This document shows positions 8,616 to 17,186 of a DNA stretch of 64,000 bases, piece by piece (the stretch's first letter is position 1; each line of letters opens with the position of its first letter). Position numbers and translations under genes: made by a program. The notes below the pieces were generated by a model. That model made no database searches. It saw only the letters and a list, made by a program, of their open reading frames with translations, and was not told where the DNA came from. The DNA is from Marinilabiliaceae bacterium UBA5488 (lineage in GTDB: Bacteria > Bacteroidota > Bacteroidia > Bacteroidales > Marinilabiliaceae): positions 1 to 64,000 of the forward strand of contig DIPM01000035.1 of assembly GCA_002427105.1 (NCBI GenBank), given 5' to 3'.

Positions 8616-11407
8616 CAGGCCACTACTACGTTAATAATTTTTCCGGGCACGATAATTATCTTTTTTATCTCTTTCCCTTCAGTCCATTTTATAGCTTGCT
8701 CGTCTTTCAGGACAGCGGCTTCGATTTCTTTGGTGTTAATATCGGCCGGCAGTTCCAGTTTAAACCTCATCTTGCCGTTAAATGATACCGGGTACTGAAC
8801 AACGCTTTCCACCATATAATCCGGATTGAATTCGGGCCATTGCGCGTCACAGATTGATTGGCTGTGACCCAGATTCTGCCATAGTTCTTCTGTAATATGC
8901 GGTGCAAAGGGAGCCATAATTACCAGCAAAGGCTCTAATATCTCACGTTTGTTACAAGCAAGACTGTTCAGGTCGTTAATGCAAATCATAAATGAACTGA
9001 CGGCAGTATTAAATGAAAACCTTTCAATATCATCGACTGTCTTTTTTATTGTGCGGTGCAAAACTTTAAATTCTTCAGCTGAGGCCTTTTCATCGCTCAT
9101 TATTAGCTTACCATCCCGGTCGAAGAATAGTCTCCACACTTTGCGCAAAAATTTATGCACCCCGTCGATGCCGTTTGTGTCCCATGGTTTTGACTGTTCA
9201 AGCGGCCCCAGAAACATTTCGTAAAGACGCAGTGTGTCGGCTCCGTATTCCTCTACAATAGTATCCGGATTTACTACGTTGAACATTGATTTGGACATCT
9301 TCTCGATTGCCCAGCCACAAATATATTTACCGTTCTCAAGTATGAATTCGGCATCGTGATACTCAGGATTCCATGCCCGGAAAGCTTCAATATCGAGCAT
9401 GTCATTGTGGACGATATTTACATCCACATGAATTTCCATGGTGTCGTATTGATCCTTAAGATTGAACGACACAAATTTGTTAGTTCCATTTATGCGATAA
9501 ACAAAGTTGGAGCGTCCTTGTATCATTCCCTGGTTGACAAGTTTTTTAAAGGGCTCATCCTTACACACCTTTCCCAGGTCGTAGAGGAATTTGTTCCAGA
9601 ACCGCGAATAAAGCAGGTGTCCGGTTGCGTGCTCGGTGCCGCCTATGTATAGATCTACATCCTTCCAGTAGCTATTAGCCTCTTTGCTTACCAGCTCCTT
9701 GTTGTTTTTTGGATCCATATAGCGAAGGTAGTAGGCCGAAGATCCTGCAAAACCTGGCATGGTATTCACCTCAAGAGGATAGCCTTCTTTAGTATGCCAG
9801 TTTTTAGCACGAGCCAGTGGCGGCTCGCCCTTTTCGGTGGGCAAATATTTATCTACTTCCGGCAATTCCAGAGGCAGCTCATCTTCATTAAGCATATAGG
9901 GTATTCCGTCTTTGTAATATACGGGAAATGGCTCGCCCCAGTAGCGTTGGCGACTAAAAATAGCATCGCGCAAACGATAGTTCACCTTTATCTTGCCTAT
10001 ACCTTTTTCGCTAATATATTGCTGAGTTTTTTCTATGGCTTCGGGCACAGATAAACCGTTTAAGAAGCCTGAATTTATCAGTGTTCCTTCTTTAGAGTCG
10101 ATCGAGTCGCTCCAGGTGGAGGTGTCGCCGGGCTCTTGGCCTTTAGGCACTACCACTTGAGGAATCGGTAGATTGAAAGCGCGTGCAAAAGCGAAGTCGC
10201 GACTGTCATGTGCCGGAACCGCCATAATGGCGCCTGTTCCGTATCCTGCAAGCACGTAATCGCTTACCCAGATAGGTATTTCTTCCTTGCTAAGGGGATT
10301 GATTGCATAAGAGCCTGTAAAAACGCCGCTAACTTTTTTTACCTCAGTCTGCCGCTCCCGTTCTGTACGCTTCTTAGTCTGCTCCAGGTAGTCTTCAACC
10401 TCTTTCAGCTGTTCGGGTTTGCTAAGCTTTTGCACCAGTTCGCTTTCGGGCGCCAGTACCATAAAAGTAACTCCAAATATCGTATCTGCACGGGTAGTAA
10501 AGATTTTCATCTCTAGCTCCGAATCCTTTACCTTGAAAACCATTTCGGCTCCTTCCGAGCGACCGATCCAATTACGCTGAATCTCTTTCAGAGAGTCGCT
10601 CCAGTCGATAGTGTCGAGGCCCTCAAGTAATCTGTCGGCATATGCCGAGACTCGCAAGAGCCATTGACGCATTAGCTTTTGCTCAACAGGATGACCGCCT
10701 CGCAGGCTTACTCCATCCTTGACTTCGTCATTGGCCAGCACCGTTCCTAATGCCGGACACCAGTTGACCATCGTGTCGGCAAGATAAGCAAGACGGTAAT
10801 TCAGCAAAGTGATTAATTTATCTTTTTCAGATTTGCTGTTCCACTCTTTAGCTGTAAAACTCAGCTCTTCGCTTTGGGCAGGATTTATTCCCTCAGTTCC
10901 TTTTTTTTCAAAATGAGCCACCAGCTCAGTGATGGGCAGAGCTTTCTTCGCATCATTATCGAAATAATGCTCAAACATTTTAATAAAGGCCCATTGTGTC
11001 CAATGGTAATAGTCTGGTTCGCAAGTCTTTACCTCGCGATCCCAATCGTAGGAAAATCCTATTTTGTCCATTTGCCCACGATAGCGGGCAATATTATTCT
11101 CTGTTGTAATAGCAGGATGCTGTCCGGTTTGAATAGCATATTGTTCAGCCGGCAAGCCATAGGCGTCGTAGCCCATGGGGTGCAGAACGTTAAATCCATT
11201 CAAACGCTTATATCGGCTGAATATATCCGAAGCTATGTAACCCAGTGGGTGACCAACGTGTAGTCCTGCCCCCGAGGGATAGGGAAACATATCTAATACG
11301 TAAAATTTTGGTTTTTCGGGATTGATCGTCACTTTATAGGTTTTGTTATCAATCCAGTACTGCTGCCACTTTTTCTCGATCTCGTTAAAATTGTATTCCA
11401 TAGCCAC
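8615..11407 (-). CDS. leuS: Leucyl-tRNA synthetase
   Basis: A 930-residue class I synthetase that charges tRNA-Leu. The HIGH-type motif is SGAGLHVGHPLGY near residue 45 and the KMSKS loop is EKMSKSMFNVVNPD; the editing domain between them contains TTRADTIFGVTFMVLAPE. A C-terminal anticodon-binding region (APFAPHITEELWQ) is intact. Length matches bacteroidal LeuS. ATG at either codon 1 or codon 3 is possible. Followed by the YitT-type gene with a one-base overlap. Confidence 0.96.
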   Translation of the reverse strand: MAMEYNFNEIEKKWQQYWIDNKTYKVTINPEKPKFYVLDMFPYPSGAGLHVGHPLGYIASDIFSRYKRLNGFNVLHPMGYDAYGLPAEQYAIQTGQHPAITTENNIARYRGQMDKIGFSYDWDREVKTCEPDYYHWTQWAFIKMFEHYFDNDAKKALPITELVAHFEKKGTEGINPAQSEELSFTAKEWNSKSEKDKLITLLNYRLAYLADTMVNWCPALGTVLANDEVKDGVSLRGGHPVEQKLMRQWLLRVSAYADRLLEGLDTIDWSDSLKEIQRNWIGRSEGAEMVFKVKDSELEMKIFTTRADTIFGVTFMVLAPESELVQKLSKPEQLKEVEDYLEQTKKRTERERQTEVKKVSGVFTGSYAINPLSKEEIPIWVSDYVLAGYGTGAIMAVPAHDSRDFAFARAFNLPIPQVVVPKGQEPGDTSTWSDSIDSKEGTLINSGFLNGLSVPEAIEKTQQYISEKGIGKIKVNYRLRDAIFSRQRYWGEPFPVYYKDGIPYMLNEDELPLELPEVDKYLPTEKGEPPLARAKNWHTKEGYPLEVNTMPGFAGSSAYYLRYMDPKNNKELVSKEANSYWKDVDLYIGGTEHATGHLLYSRFWNKFLYDLGKVCKDEPFKKLVNQGMIQGRSNFVYRINGTNKFVSFNLKDQYDTMEIHVDVNIVHNDMLDIEAFRAWNPEYHDAEFILENGKYICGWAIEKMSKSMFNVVNPDTIVEEYGADTLRLYEMFLGPLEQSKPWDTNGIDGVHKFLRKVWRLFFDRDGKLIMSDEKASAEEFKVLHRTIKKTVDDIERFSFNTAVSSFMICINDLNSLACNKREILEPLLVIMAPFAPHITEELWQNLGHSQSICDAQWPEFNPDYMVESVVQYPVSFNGKMRFKLELPADINTKEIEAAVLKDEQAIKWTEGKEIKKIIIVPGKIINVVVA

Positions 11408-11579
11408 TTATCTGTTGTCAAATATCTTCTTGCCGTCTCTGAAAATTACATTCTGTAAGAATCTGCGAATTTAGGAAAAGTTTTTGAATGGATAGGTGGA
11501 GTTTTGGCGTGTACAGAATATATTGGCCGGGATTGTAATCTGAATAGCAGAAAAATTACTATTTTCGCAGTCTCAAAAT

Positions 11580-11651
11580 GGTCCCGTAGTTCAATGGATA
11601 GAATACTGGATTCCGGTTCCAGCGATATGGGTTCGACTCCCGTCGGGATCA
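11580..11651 (+). tRNA. tRNA-Arg (anticodon CCG)
   Basis: A complete cloverleaf can be folded by eye. Acceptor GGTCCCG/CGGGATC (one G-T pair) with discriminator A; D arm GTTC/GAAT; anticodon arm CTGGA-TTCCGGT-TCCAG with CCG at 34-36; T arm ATGGG-TTCGACT-CCCGT. CCA is not encoded (ACG follows). It reads CGG arginine codons. An intrinsic terminator follows directly. Confidence 0.93.
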
Positions 11652-11654
11652 CGA

Positions 11655-11684
11655 AAAAGCCTCAACGGAAGTTGAGGCTTTTTT
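11655..11684 (+). terminator. Intrinsic terminator after tRNA-Arg
   Basis: AAAAGCCTCAAC, loop GGAA, GTTGAGGCTTTT, then more T residues. Twelve perfectly paired positions followed by a T-run, three bases after the tRNA discriminator. Confidence 0.88.
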
Positions 11685-11847
11685 GATGCTAATAACTTAA
11701 GCTATTCCATTCCGGCTCTTACTTTTTCATAGATAAATCCCTTGTTTTTCCTGCTCGTTTTGCAAGCCTTCGGGTGTCCTAAAAGTTATGTTATTGTTTT
11801 TTTGTACCTTAGGGTCTAAGTATTGACCATTTAAAATTGGAGATGTT

Positions 11848-12411
11848 ATGAGAAAATCCTTATTAGTTTTGTTTTTTTCTTTTGCTTTGCTGGCAATTAC
11901 TGCTTGTCAAGGCGGCTATTCCGGCGAGAGCGCAGAGCAGAAGACAAGTCCTAAGGTATCGGATGTTGATTTTTCAGTGGATAAGGGCGAGACGCCCTGG
12001 GCCTTTGATATAGAGGCCGCCACGCTGGCCAATGAGAGTTATCGCTCGGTCAACTGGACAGGCAAAAACTTGCAGTTTGTATTTATGAGTCTGAAGCCCG
12101 GAGAGACCATTGATCTGGAGATGCATAGCGAGATCGATCAGTTCATACGGATTGAGGGAGGAGAAGCCCTGGTCGAGATGGGAAAAACAGTCGAAGAACT
12201 GACTTTTCGTGAAGAAGTGGAAGACGATTGGGCTATTTTGATTCCCGCAGGTTACTGGCACAGGGTAGAGAATATAGGCTCGGGCGACCTAAAATTGTAC
12301 ACCTTGTATGGCCCGGCCGAGCATGCCTTTGGAACCATCCAGCGGACTTATGAGGAGGCAGTTGAGGCCCATGATGATCATCACCATGGTGAGGATCATG
12401 AGCATGAATAA
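11848..12411 (+). CDS. Cupin-domain lipoprotein with His-rich tail
   Basis: A 187-residue secreted lipoprotein: signal peptide ending in lipobox LAITAC, then a single cupin fold. The first cupin motif is approximated by PGETIDLEMHSEIDQFIRIEGGEALVE cut around H/E positions, and the second by LIPAGYWHRVENIG, giving likely metal ligands His, Glu/Asp and His. The last 15 residues are almost only His, Asp and Glu (DDHHHGEDHEHE), which suggests metal binding or buffering. Substrate unknown. Monocistronic; convergent with ung. Confidence 0.65.
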   Translation: MRKSLLVLFFSFALLAITACQGGYSGESAEQKTSPKVSDVDFSVDKGETPWAFDIEAATLANESYRSVNWTGKNLQFVFMSLKPGETIDLEMHSEIDQFIRIEGGEALVEMGKTVEELTFREEVEDDWAILIPAGYWHRVENIGSGDLKLYTLYGPAEHAFGTIQRTYEEAVEAHDDHHHGEDHEHE

Positions 12412-12455
12412 TTAATTATTCGTTGGCATAATAGTTTTGCAGAGATAATCAGGGA

Positions 12456-13139
12456 TTAAACTGTCCAGTTTATGGGCTCTAGTCCCTGATTTATTAACAG
12501 GGTGTTGGTTTTCGAGAAATGCCTGCAGCCAAAAAATCCTCGATAAGCCGATAGTGGTGATGGATGCGGGGCCTTTAATATGTGATGCTTTGATTGGTCT
12601 ATAAGTTCAGCTTTTGCCTGGGCATAAGAGCCCCATAATAGGAAGATTACTCCTTTATTATTATCAGAAACTGCTTTTATTGCTGCGTTGGTAAAGCGCT
12701 CCCATCCTTGTTTTTGGTGCGAGCCGGCTTGGTGTGCGCGTACAGTTAGTGTCGCGTTAAGCAGAAGCACGCCCTGAGCTGCCCAGCTTTCGAGGTTGCC
12801 ATTTTTAGGCATAGCCAGGCCAATGTCATCTGAAATTTCCTTAAAAATATTTTGCAGGGACGGGGGAAGGGGAAGGCCCTGAGGGACGGAAAAGGACAAT
12901 CCATGAGCCTGACCCGGTCCGTGGTATGGGTCCTGCCCAAGTATCACAACTTTTACCTTGTGCAGAGGAGTTTTATTCAATGCCTCAAATATCGTCGAAG
13001 CCGGAGGATATATGGTATGCAATTTTCGTTCACTGAGCAGAAATTCTTTGAGTTGCGCAAAATAACTGCTGTTAAACTCGCTAAGAAGAGCATTTTTCCA
13101 GCTTTCTTCAATTTTGGGCGTTATTTTTATTTCAGACAT
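12456..13139 (-). CDS. ung: Uracil-DNA glycosylase, family 1
   Basis: A 227-residue enzyme that removes uracil from DNA at the start of base-excision repair. Water-activating D70 lies in ILGQDPYHGPGQAHGLSFS, and the His loop is HPSPLSAYRGFFGC. Residues FLLWGSYAQAK match the uracil-binding region. Length is that of the family. Standalone gene, convergent with the cupin lipoprotein. Confidence 0.96.
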   Translation of the reverse strand: MSEIKITPKIEESWKNALLSEFNSSYFAQLKEFLLSERKLHTIYPPASTIFEALNKTPLHKVKVVILGQDPYHGPGQAHGLSFSVPQGLPLPPSLQNIFKEISDDIGLAMPKNGNLESWAAQGVLLLNATLTVRAHQAGSHQKQGWERFTNAAIKAVSDNNKGVIFLLWGSYAQAKAELIDQSKHHILKAPHPSPLSAYRGFFGCRHFSKTNTLLINQGLEPINWTV

Positions 13140-13305
13140 ATAGAAGCGAAGCTATAGTGGTTTGTTTTACTAAGTTAAGTGTTGTCTTAATGATTATAGG
13201 CTTGCTAATATATAAAAACCTTTCTAAAATATTATCTTTGCCACATCTTCCCTGCCGTAGATGCTTATTACTTAGAGTTTTTGTCTAATTATTAATAGAG
13301 AGTAT

Positions 13306-14052
13306 ATGAAAAGTGTGTATTTAGTTTTTTTGTTTTCAGTATTGTTGATGGCTTGCGGAAGCAGTAGCAAACCGGCAGGTAAAGAGCTTGCAGAGGAGTC
13401 GAAGCTTCAGATCTTTTGTTCTGACGCTGACAATGACCAGTTTAGAGGTGAGCAAGATGGTTATGCCTACGAATTATGGAATCAGAATGGGAAAGGAAAT
13501 GCCTGCATGACAATAGGGGAAGGCGCTTTGTTCAGCGGGAGTTGGGATGGTATTGAAAACTATTTGGCACGCAGAGGGCTTAGCTTTGATGAAACAAAAC
13601 TGCATCACGAAATAGGACGTTTTTCAAGTACTTATACTTGTGATTATAGACCAACGACAGAATCAGGAAACTCTTATCTCTCAATATATGGTTGGACAAC
13701 AGAGCCTTTGATTGAATATTACATTGTGGAGGATTGGCGTCGTTGGATTCCATCAATGGCAGAGGGAACCCTACACAAAGGAAGTCTTGAAATAGATGGC
13801 AGTATATATGATATTTATGAGAGCACTCGTGTAAACCAGCCTTCTATAATTGGGAATACAACCTTTCAACAATACTTCAGCATACGCAGGGATGTGCGCA
13901 ATAGCGGAAGTATTGATATTTCAGCGCATTTTGAAAAATGGGAATCATTGGGCATGGAGCTTGGCAAATTATACGAGGTTGCATTCGTGGTAGAGGGATA
14001 CATGAGCAAAGGAAGCTTCGAGTTTACTGAATTGGAACTTGTAATTGAATAA
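13306..14052 (+). CDS. GH11 endo-1,4-beta-xylanase, predicted lipoprotein
   Basis: A 248-residue protein with signal peptide and lipobox (LLMAC, Cys17), followed by a glycoside hydrolase family 11 jelly roll. Diagnostic strands are YAYELWNQNGKGNACMTIG (53-71), SYLSIYGWTTEPLIEYYIVE (123-142, nucleophile E137), GSIYDIYESTRVNQPSI and HFEKWESLGMELG, and VVEGYMSKGS holds acid/base E230. GH11 enzymes cleave the backbone of xylan. Lipidation would tether it to the envelope, unlike most GH11 enzymes, which are released. No binding module is attached. A TATCTTTG -7 box sits at 13233-13240. Converges end to end with the small gene at 14053. Confidence 0.85.
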   Translation: MKSVYLVFLFSVLLMACGSSSKPAGKELAEESKLQIFCSDADNDQFRGEQDGYAYELWNQNGKGNACMTIGEGALFSGSWDGIENYLARRGLSFDETKLHHEIGRFSSTYTCDYRPTTESGNSYLSIYGWTTEPLIEYYIVEDWRRWIPSMAEGTLHKGSLEIDGSIYDIYESTRVNQPSIIGNTTFQQYFSIRRDVRNSGSIDISAHFEKWESLGMELGKLYEVAFVVEGYMSKGSFEFTELELVIE

Positions 14053-14358
14053 TCACATACCTCCCATACAGGTCAAGCATTGCAAAGCGAATAGATCGTA
14101 CTCATCGAAGGCCGGGCCCGGCTTGCCATTAAGGGTGATTATCCGGTCGGTGCGAATGGCGATGTCGTTGTTAATAACTACAAAAGTGGCGAAATTATCG
14201 GGACTGTAGGTTCCGCTAATGCTGCCCTTTGCATCCATTACCTTACCTTCTGCATCGAAGTAATTGATTTTGCAGTCAAGGCCCTTTAGTATTTCAATTT
14301 GTTTAAAATAGTCGGAATCAAAAGGCAAGTAGCCTTCTTTTGAATGTAACTTTTGCAT
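14053..14358 (-). CDS. Small conserved protein, Rof-like (tentative)
   Basis: A 101-residue protein with no signal peptide or membrane helix. The pattern (DSDYFKQIEILKG, VMDAKGSISG, IAIRTDRIITLNGKPGP) faintly resembles the Sm-like fold of Rof-type Rho-binding proteins, especially the IR.DRI..lnG end. This is weak and from memory. A C-terminal CLTC pair could bind metal. Its stop codon directly abuts the stop codon of the GH11 gene with no bases between. Otherwise of unknown function. Confidence 0.5.
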   Translation of the reverse strand: MQKLHSKEGYLPFDSDYFKQIEILKGLDCKINYFDAEGKVMDAKGSISGTYSPDNFATFVVINNDIAIRTDRIITLNGKPGPAFDEYDLFALQCLTCMGGM

Positions 14359-14392
14359 TTGGTCTCGTTGTTAAATATTTGATTTTTGCAGC

Positions 14393-15097
14393 TCAGTTGC
14401 CATTTAGGCAATACTCAACTATTTCCTTTACATGAATCAGGCTTGTATTAAGAGAGGGTATGCCGTGATACTCATCTAAGTTAAGAATCAAGGGCAGTTC
14501 GGTACAGCCCATTATTATCCCTTCAATTTTTTTATCAATTTTCATCTTCCCTATAATATCGATGATTCCCTGTCGCGTTTTGTCCTTAAAAATCCCCAGT
14601 TCGATCTCACTAAAAAGTTTCTCGTTGATATACTTCATTTCTTCCTTTTCGGGGATCTCAATTTCCAGATCATATTTTTTGAAAACATCCTGATAGAAAC
14701 CGGCACGCATAGTAAAGGACGTGCCAATCAGGCCGGCTCGTTTTATTCCAAGGGCTTTGGCCCGACGGGCTGTTGCTTCAACTATGCTTATCATAGGAAC
14801 ACTAATGGCCGACTGTAGATCATCGAAAAAGAGGTGAGGGGTATTGGCACTAAGCGCGATAAATTCAGAGCCGGCGTTAACCAAAGCCTGCAGCTTCTTT
14901 GCCAGATAGTCGCTTGCCCCTTGATGATTAGCCCTTTTAACCATAGCTATGAAATGATCCATATTGACGCTGTATATGATTATTTCGGGATAGTCGAGAG
15001 CGCCATTGTTCTTCTCCTTGAAAGAATCTATGATGGCTTTGTAATAATCTACAGTGGCTTCGGGGCCTAAGCCACCTATTAATCCTATTTTTTTCAT
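14393..15097 (-). CDS. Aspartate/glutamate racemase family protein lacking the first catalytic Cys
   Basis: About 234 residues beginning MKKIGLIGGLGPEATVDYY, the standard N-terminus of the Asp/Glu racemase superfamily, so the ATG at 15097 is preferred over the one at 15118. These enzymes normally use two cysteines. The second is present (IIMGCTELPLI, C198), but the first position reads ALSANTPHLF, with Ala84 where CNT is expected. The protein may therefore be a one-cysteine subfamily with a different reaction. Sits 34 bases after the small gene at 14053-14358 on the same strand and may be co-transcribed. Confidence 0.78.
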   Translation of the reverse strand: MKKIGLIGGLGPEATVDYYKAIIDSFKEKNNGALDYPEIIIYSVNMDHFIAMVKRANHQGASDYLAKKLQALVNAGSEFIALSANTPHLFFDDLQSAISVPMISIVEATARRAKALGIKRAGLIGTSFTMRAGFYQDVFKKYDLEIEIPEKEEMKYINEKLFSEIELGIFKDKTRQGIIDIIGKMKIDKKIEGIIMGCTELPLILNLDEYHGIPSLNTSLIHVKEIVEYCLNGN

Positions 15098-15321
15098 CTC
15101 TGTAATATTTTTAATCACGGCTGCTTTTATACACCAAATTACGACATTTTGGAATAAAGGACAATAAAGTCCACGATTATTTTCATACCTGCATTGTAGG
15201 ACTTAGCTAATTAACAGTGAGAAACCGTAATTAGCTAAATTTAGCTCAGAAAGCAGCAACAAAAAGGAATACGTCTTGTTTTAAGGACAATAGAGTCTTT
15301 TTATATAAGAAAATTAAAGTC

Positions 15322-16662
15322 ATGAAGCCACAAGAACTGTCGATACGGAAAAAGCCAAGGATTGTAGTAATCGGAGGGGGATTTGCCGGTTTGCAATTTG
15401 TTCGTCGTTTGGATAAAAGCATGTTTGATGTTTTGCTGATAGATAAGGTGAATCACCATCAGTTTCAGCCTCTCTTTTATCAGGTTGCAACTTCTCAGCT
15501 TGAACCGGCAAGCATATCTTTTCCACTAAGGAGTATTTTCTATGGCAGCATGAGTGTGCAGATTCGTTTGACGGTTGTTGATTCAATTGATACAGAACAA
15601 AAAAAGGTTCATACCGGAATTGGGGCTTTCAGCTACGATTATCTGGTAATTGCACTTGGCTGTAAAACAAATTTCTTTGGAAATAAAAATATGGAGCAAC
15701 ATGTGTTTACCTTGAAATCCTCTGTCGATTCAATACGTCTTCGCAATCACATATTGATGACTTTCGAAAGGACTATTACGGCTCCGCCTGAACAGAAAGA
15801 TTTTTTTCAAACCCTGGTGATTGTTGGTGCCGGACCCACCGGAGTGGAGCTGGCAGGTGCTTATGCTGAGATCCGTAAGGTGATTTTGCCAAAGGATTAT
15901 CCGCGTATTGATTTTTCCAGGTTTACAATTTATCTGATTGAGGGAAGTGAGCACACTCTTAATAGTATGAGTGCTTCGTCGCGCAAGGCCAGTCGTCGTT
16001 ATCTGGAAAAAATGGGGGTGAAGATAAAGACTTCAACTTTTGTAAAAGATTATGATGGGCGTACCTTGCTTCTAAGCAATGGGGAAAGCATAGAAGCAAA
16101 AACGGTGATTTGGGCGGCGGGGGTAATAGGCAATAAAATTGAGGGCTTGCCTTCGCTTGCGGAGGCGCCCGGCAATCGTATCAAAGTTGATCGTTACAAT
16201 AAAGTTGAGGGCCTTGAAGATGTTTACGCTCTTGGAGATATTGCTTATATGGAAACTCCCCGTTATCCCAGGGCTCATCCTCAGGTGGCTAATGTGGCCA
16301 TTAATCAGGCCAGAAATTTGGCTCGTAATATATCGCGCAGACTAAAAGGTAAGCCTTTAAAAGAGTATGAGTACATTGATTTGGGCTCGATGGCTACCAT
16401 TGGCCGAAATAAAGCTGTTGTAGATTTTCCCTTTTTGAGCTTCAAAGGTTTTTTTGCATGGGTAATATGGATGTTTCTGCACCTTATGTTAATTTTAAGT
16501 GTGCGCAACCGTCTTGTTATTTTTATCAACTGGGCCTGGTTGTACCTGACAAAGAGTACTTCTTTGCGTCTTATATTAATGCCTGAAGACAAACTAAGGG
16601 AGGAGAATGCTATCCATCAGCAACGACATGGGCAGGCTCATGATAATCACAATAGTATCTGA
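15322..16662 (+). CDS. ndh: Type II NADH:quinone oxidoreductase
   Basis: A 446-residue FAD enzyme that passes electrons from NADH to quinone without pumping protons. The FAD loop is VVIGGGFAGLQFVRRL and the NADH loop is VIVGAGPTGVELAGAY; VYALGDIAYM is the second FAD contact. A hydrophobic C-terminal stretch (about 375-420, FFAWVIWMFLHLMLIL) gives membrane attachment, as in other NDH-2 enzymes. It converges with cobC, overlapping by 16 bases. Confidence 0.92.
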   Translation: MKPQELSIRKKPRIVVIGGGFAGLQFVRRLDKSMFDVLLIDKVNHHQFQPLFYQVATSQLEPASISFPLRSIFYGSMSVQIRLTVVDSIDTEQKKVHTGIGAFSYDYLVIALGCKTNFFGNKNMEQHVFTLKSSVDSIRLRNHILMTFERTITAPPEQKDFFQTLVIVGAGPTGVELAGAYAEIRKVILPKDYPRIDFSRFTIYLIEGSEHTLNSMSASSRKASRRYLEKMGVKIKTSTFVKDYDGRTLLLSNGESIEAKTVIWAAGVIGNKIEGLPSLAEAPGNRIKVDRYNKVEGLEDVYALGDIAYMETPRYPRAHPQVANVAINQARNLARNISRRLKGKPLKEYEYIDLGSMATIGRNKAVVDFPFLSFKGFFAWVIWMFLHLMLILSVRNRLVIFINWAWLYLTKSTSLRLILMPEDKLREENAIHQQRHGQAHDNHNSI

Positions 16663-17183
16663 GCAATTTGGCCGAAGGGCACTTGGCGTTTAAAATAATC
16701 TTCCGGTTTGAGTTTTTCTACCAGCCCGTATATTGCACGAATCGGGCCGCCATGACTTACCACCAGAATCCGGTGGCGTGGGTGTTTATTTTTTATTTCC
16801 ATCAGGAAAGATTCTGCCCGCTCAATAAGTTGCATAAAAGACTCGCCTCCGGGAGGGGCGCAGTTAAGATAATCGTCGAAAAAAGCTCCAGCCTCCGGGC
16901 ATTGTTCAATATCGTTCCAGTTAAGGCCTTCCCAATCGCCAAAATTCAATTCCATCAGACGCTTATCATAGATCACCTCGTGTTTGCCGCTTATAGCTTG
17001 TGCCAGTAAGGCGCAACGGCTTAAAGGACTGGAATAGATGGCGTCGAACTTGTGCTTCTGCAAAGCTAAGGCCAGTTGTCTGTGCTTTCTTCCGTAATCG
17101 TCGGGAAGAGGGGGCTCGCTTTGCCCATAGCATAGACCTTCGGCCGCCTGAGTTTGGATATGACGCAAGATGATTAGTTGCAT
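16647..17183 (-). CDS. cobC: Alpha-ribazole phosphatase (histidine phosphatase family)
   Basis: A 178-residue histidine phosphatase. Phospho-accepting H8 lies in ILRHIQT (the usual RHG reads RHI), with YSSPLSRCALLAQ, the acid-region MELNFGDWEGL and the second His in VVSHGGPIRAIYG. Directly after cobS (3-base gap), which makes the cobalamin role likely: removing the 5' phosphate from alpha-ribazole phosphate or adenosylcobalamin phosphate. Last gene of the btuB-btuG-cobUTSC run. Confidence 0.85.
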   Translation of the reverse strand: MQLIILRHIQTQAAEGLCYGQSEPPLPDDYGRKHRQLALALQKHKFDAIYSSPLSRCALLAQAISGKHEVIYDKRLMELNFGDWEGLNWNDIEQCPEAGAFFDDYLNCAPPGGESFMQLIERAESFLMEIKNKHPRHRILVVSHGGPIRAIYGLVEKLKPEDYFKRQVPFGQIAQILL

Positions 17184-17186
17184 ATG

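Noticed and set aside
10874..11263. A 129-codon plus-strand frame
   Set aside because: Fully antisense to the well-supported leuS; no recognisable family or start signal.
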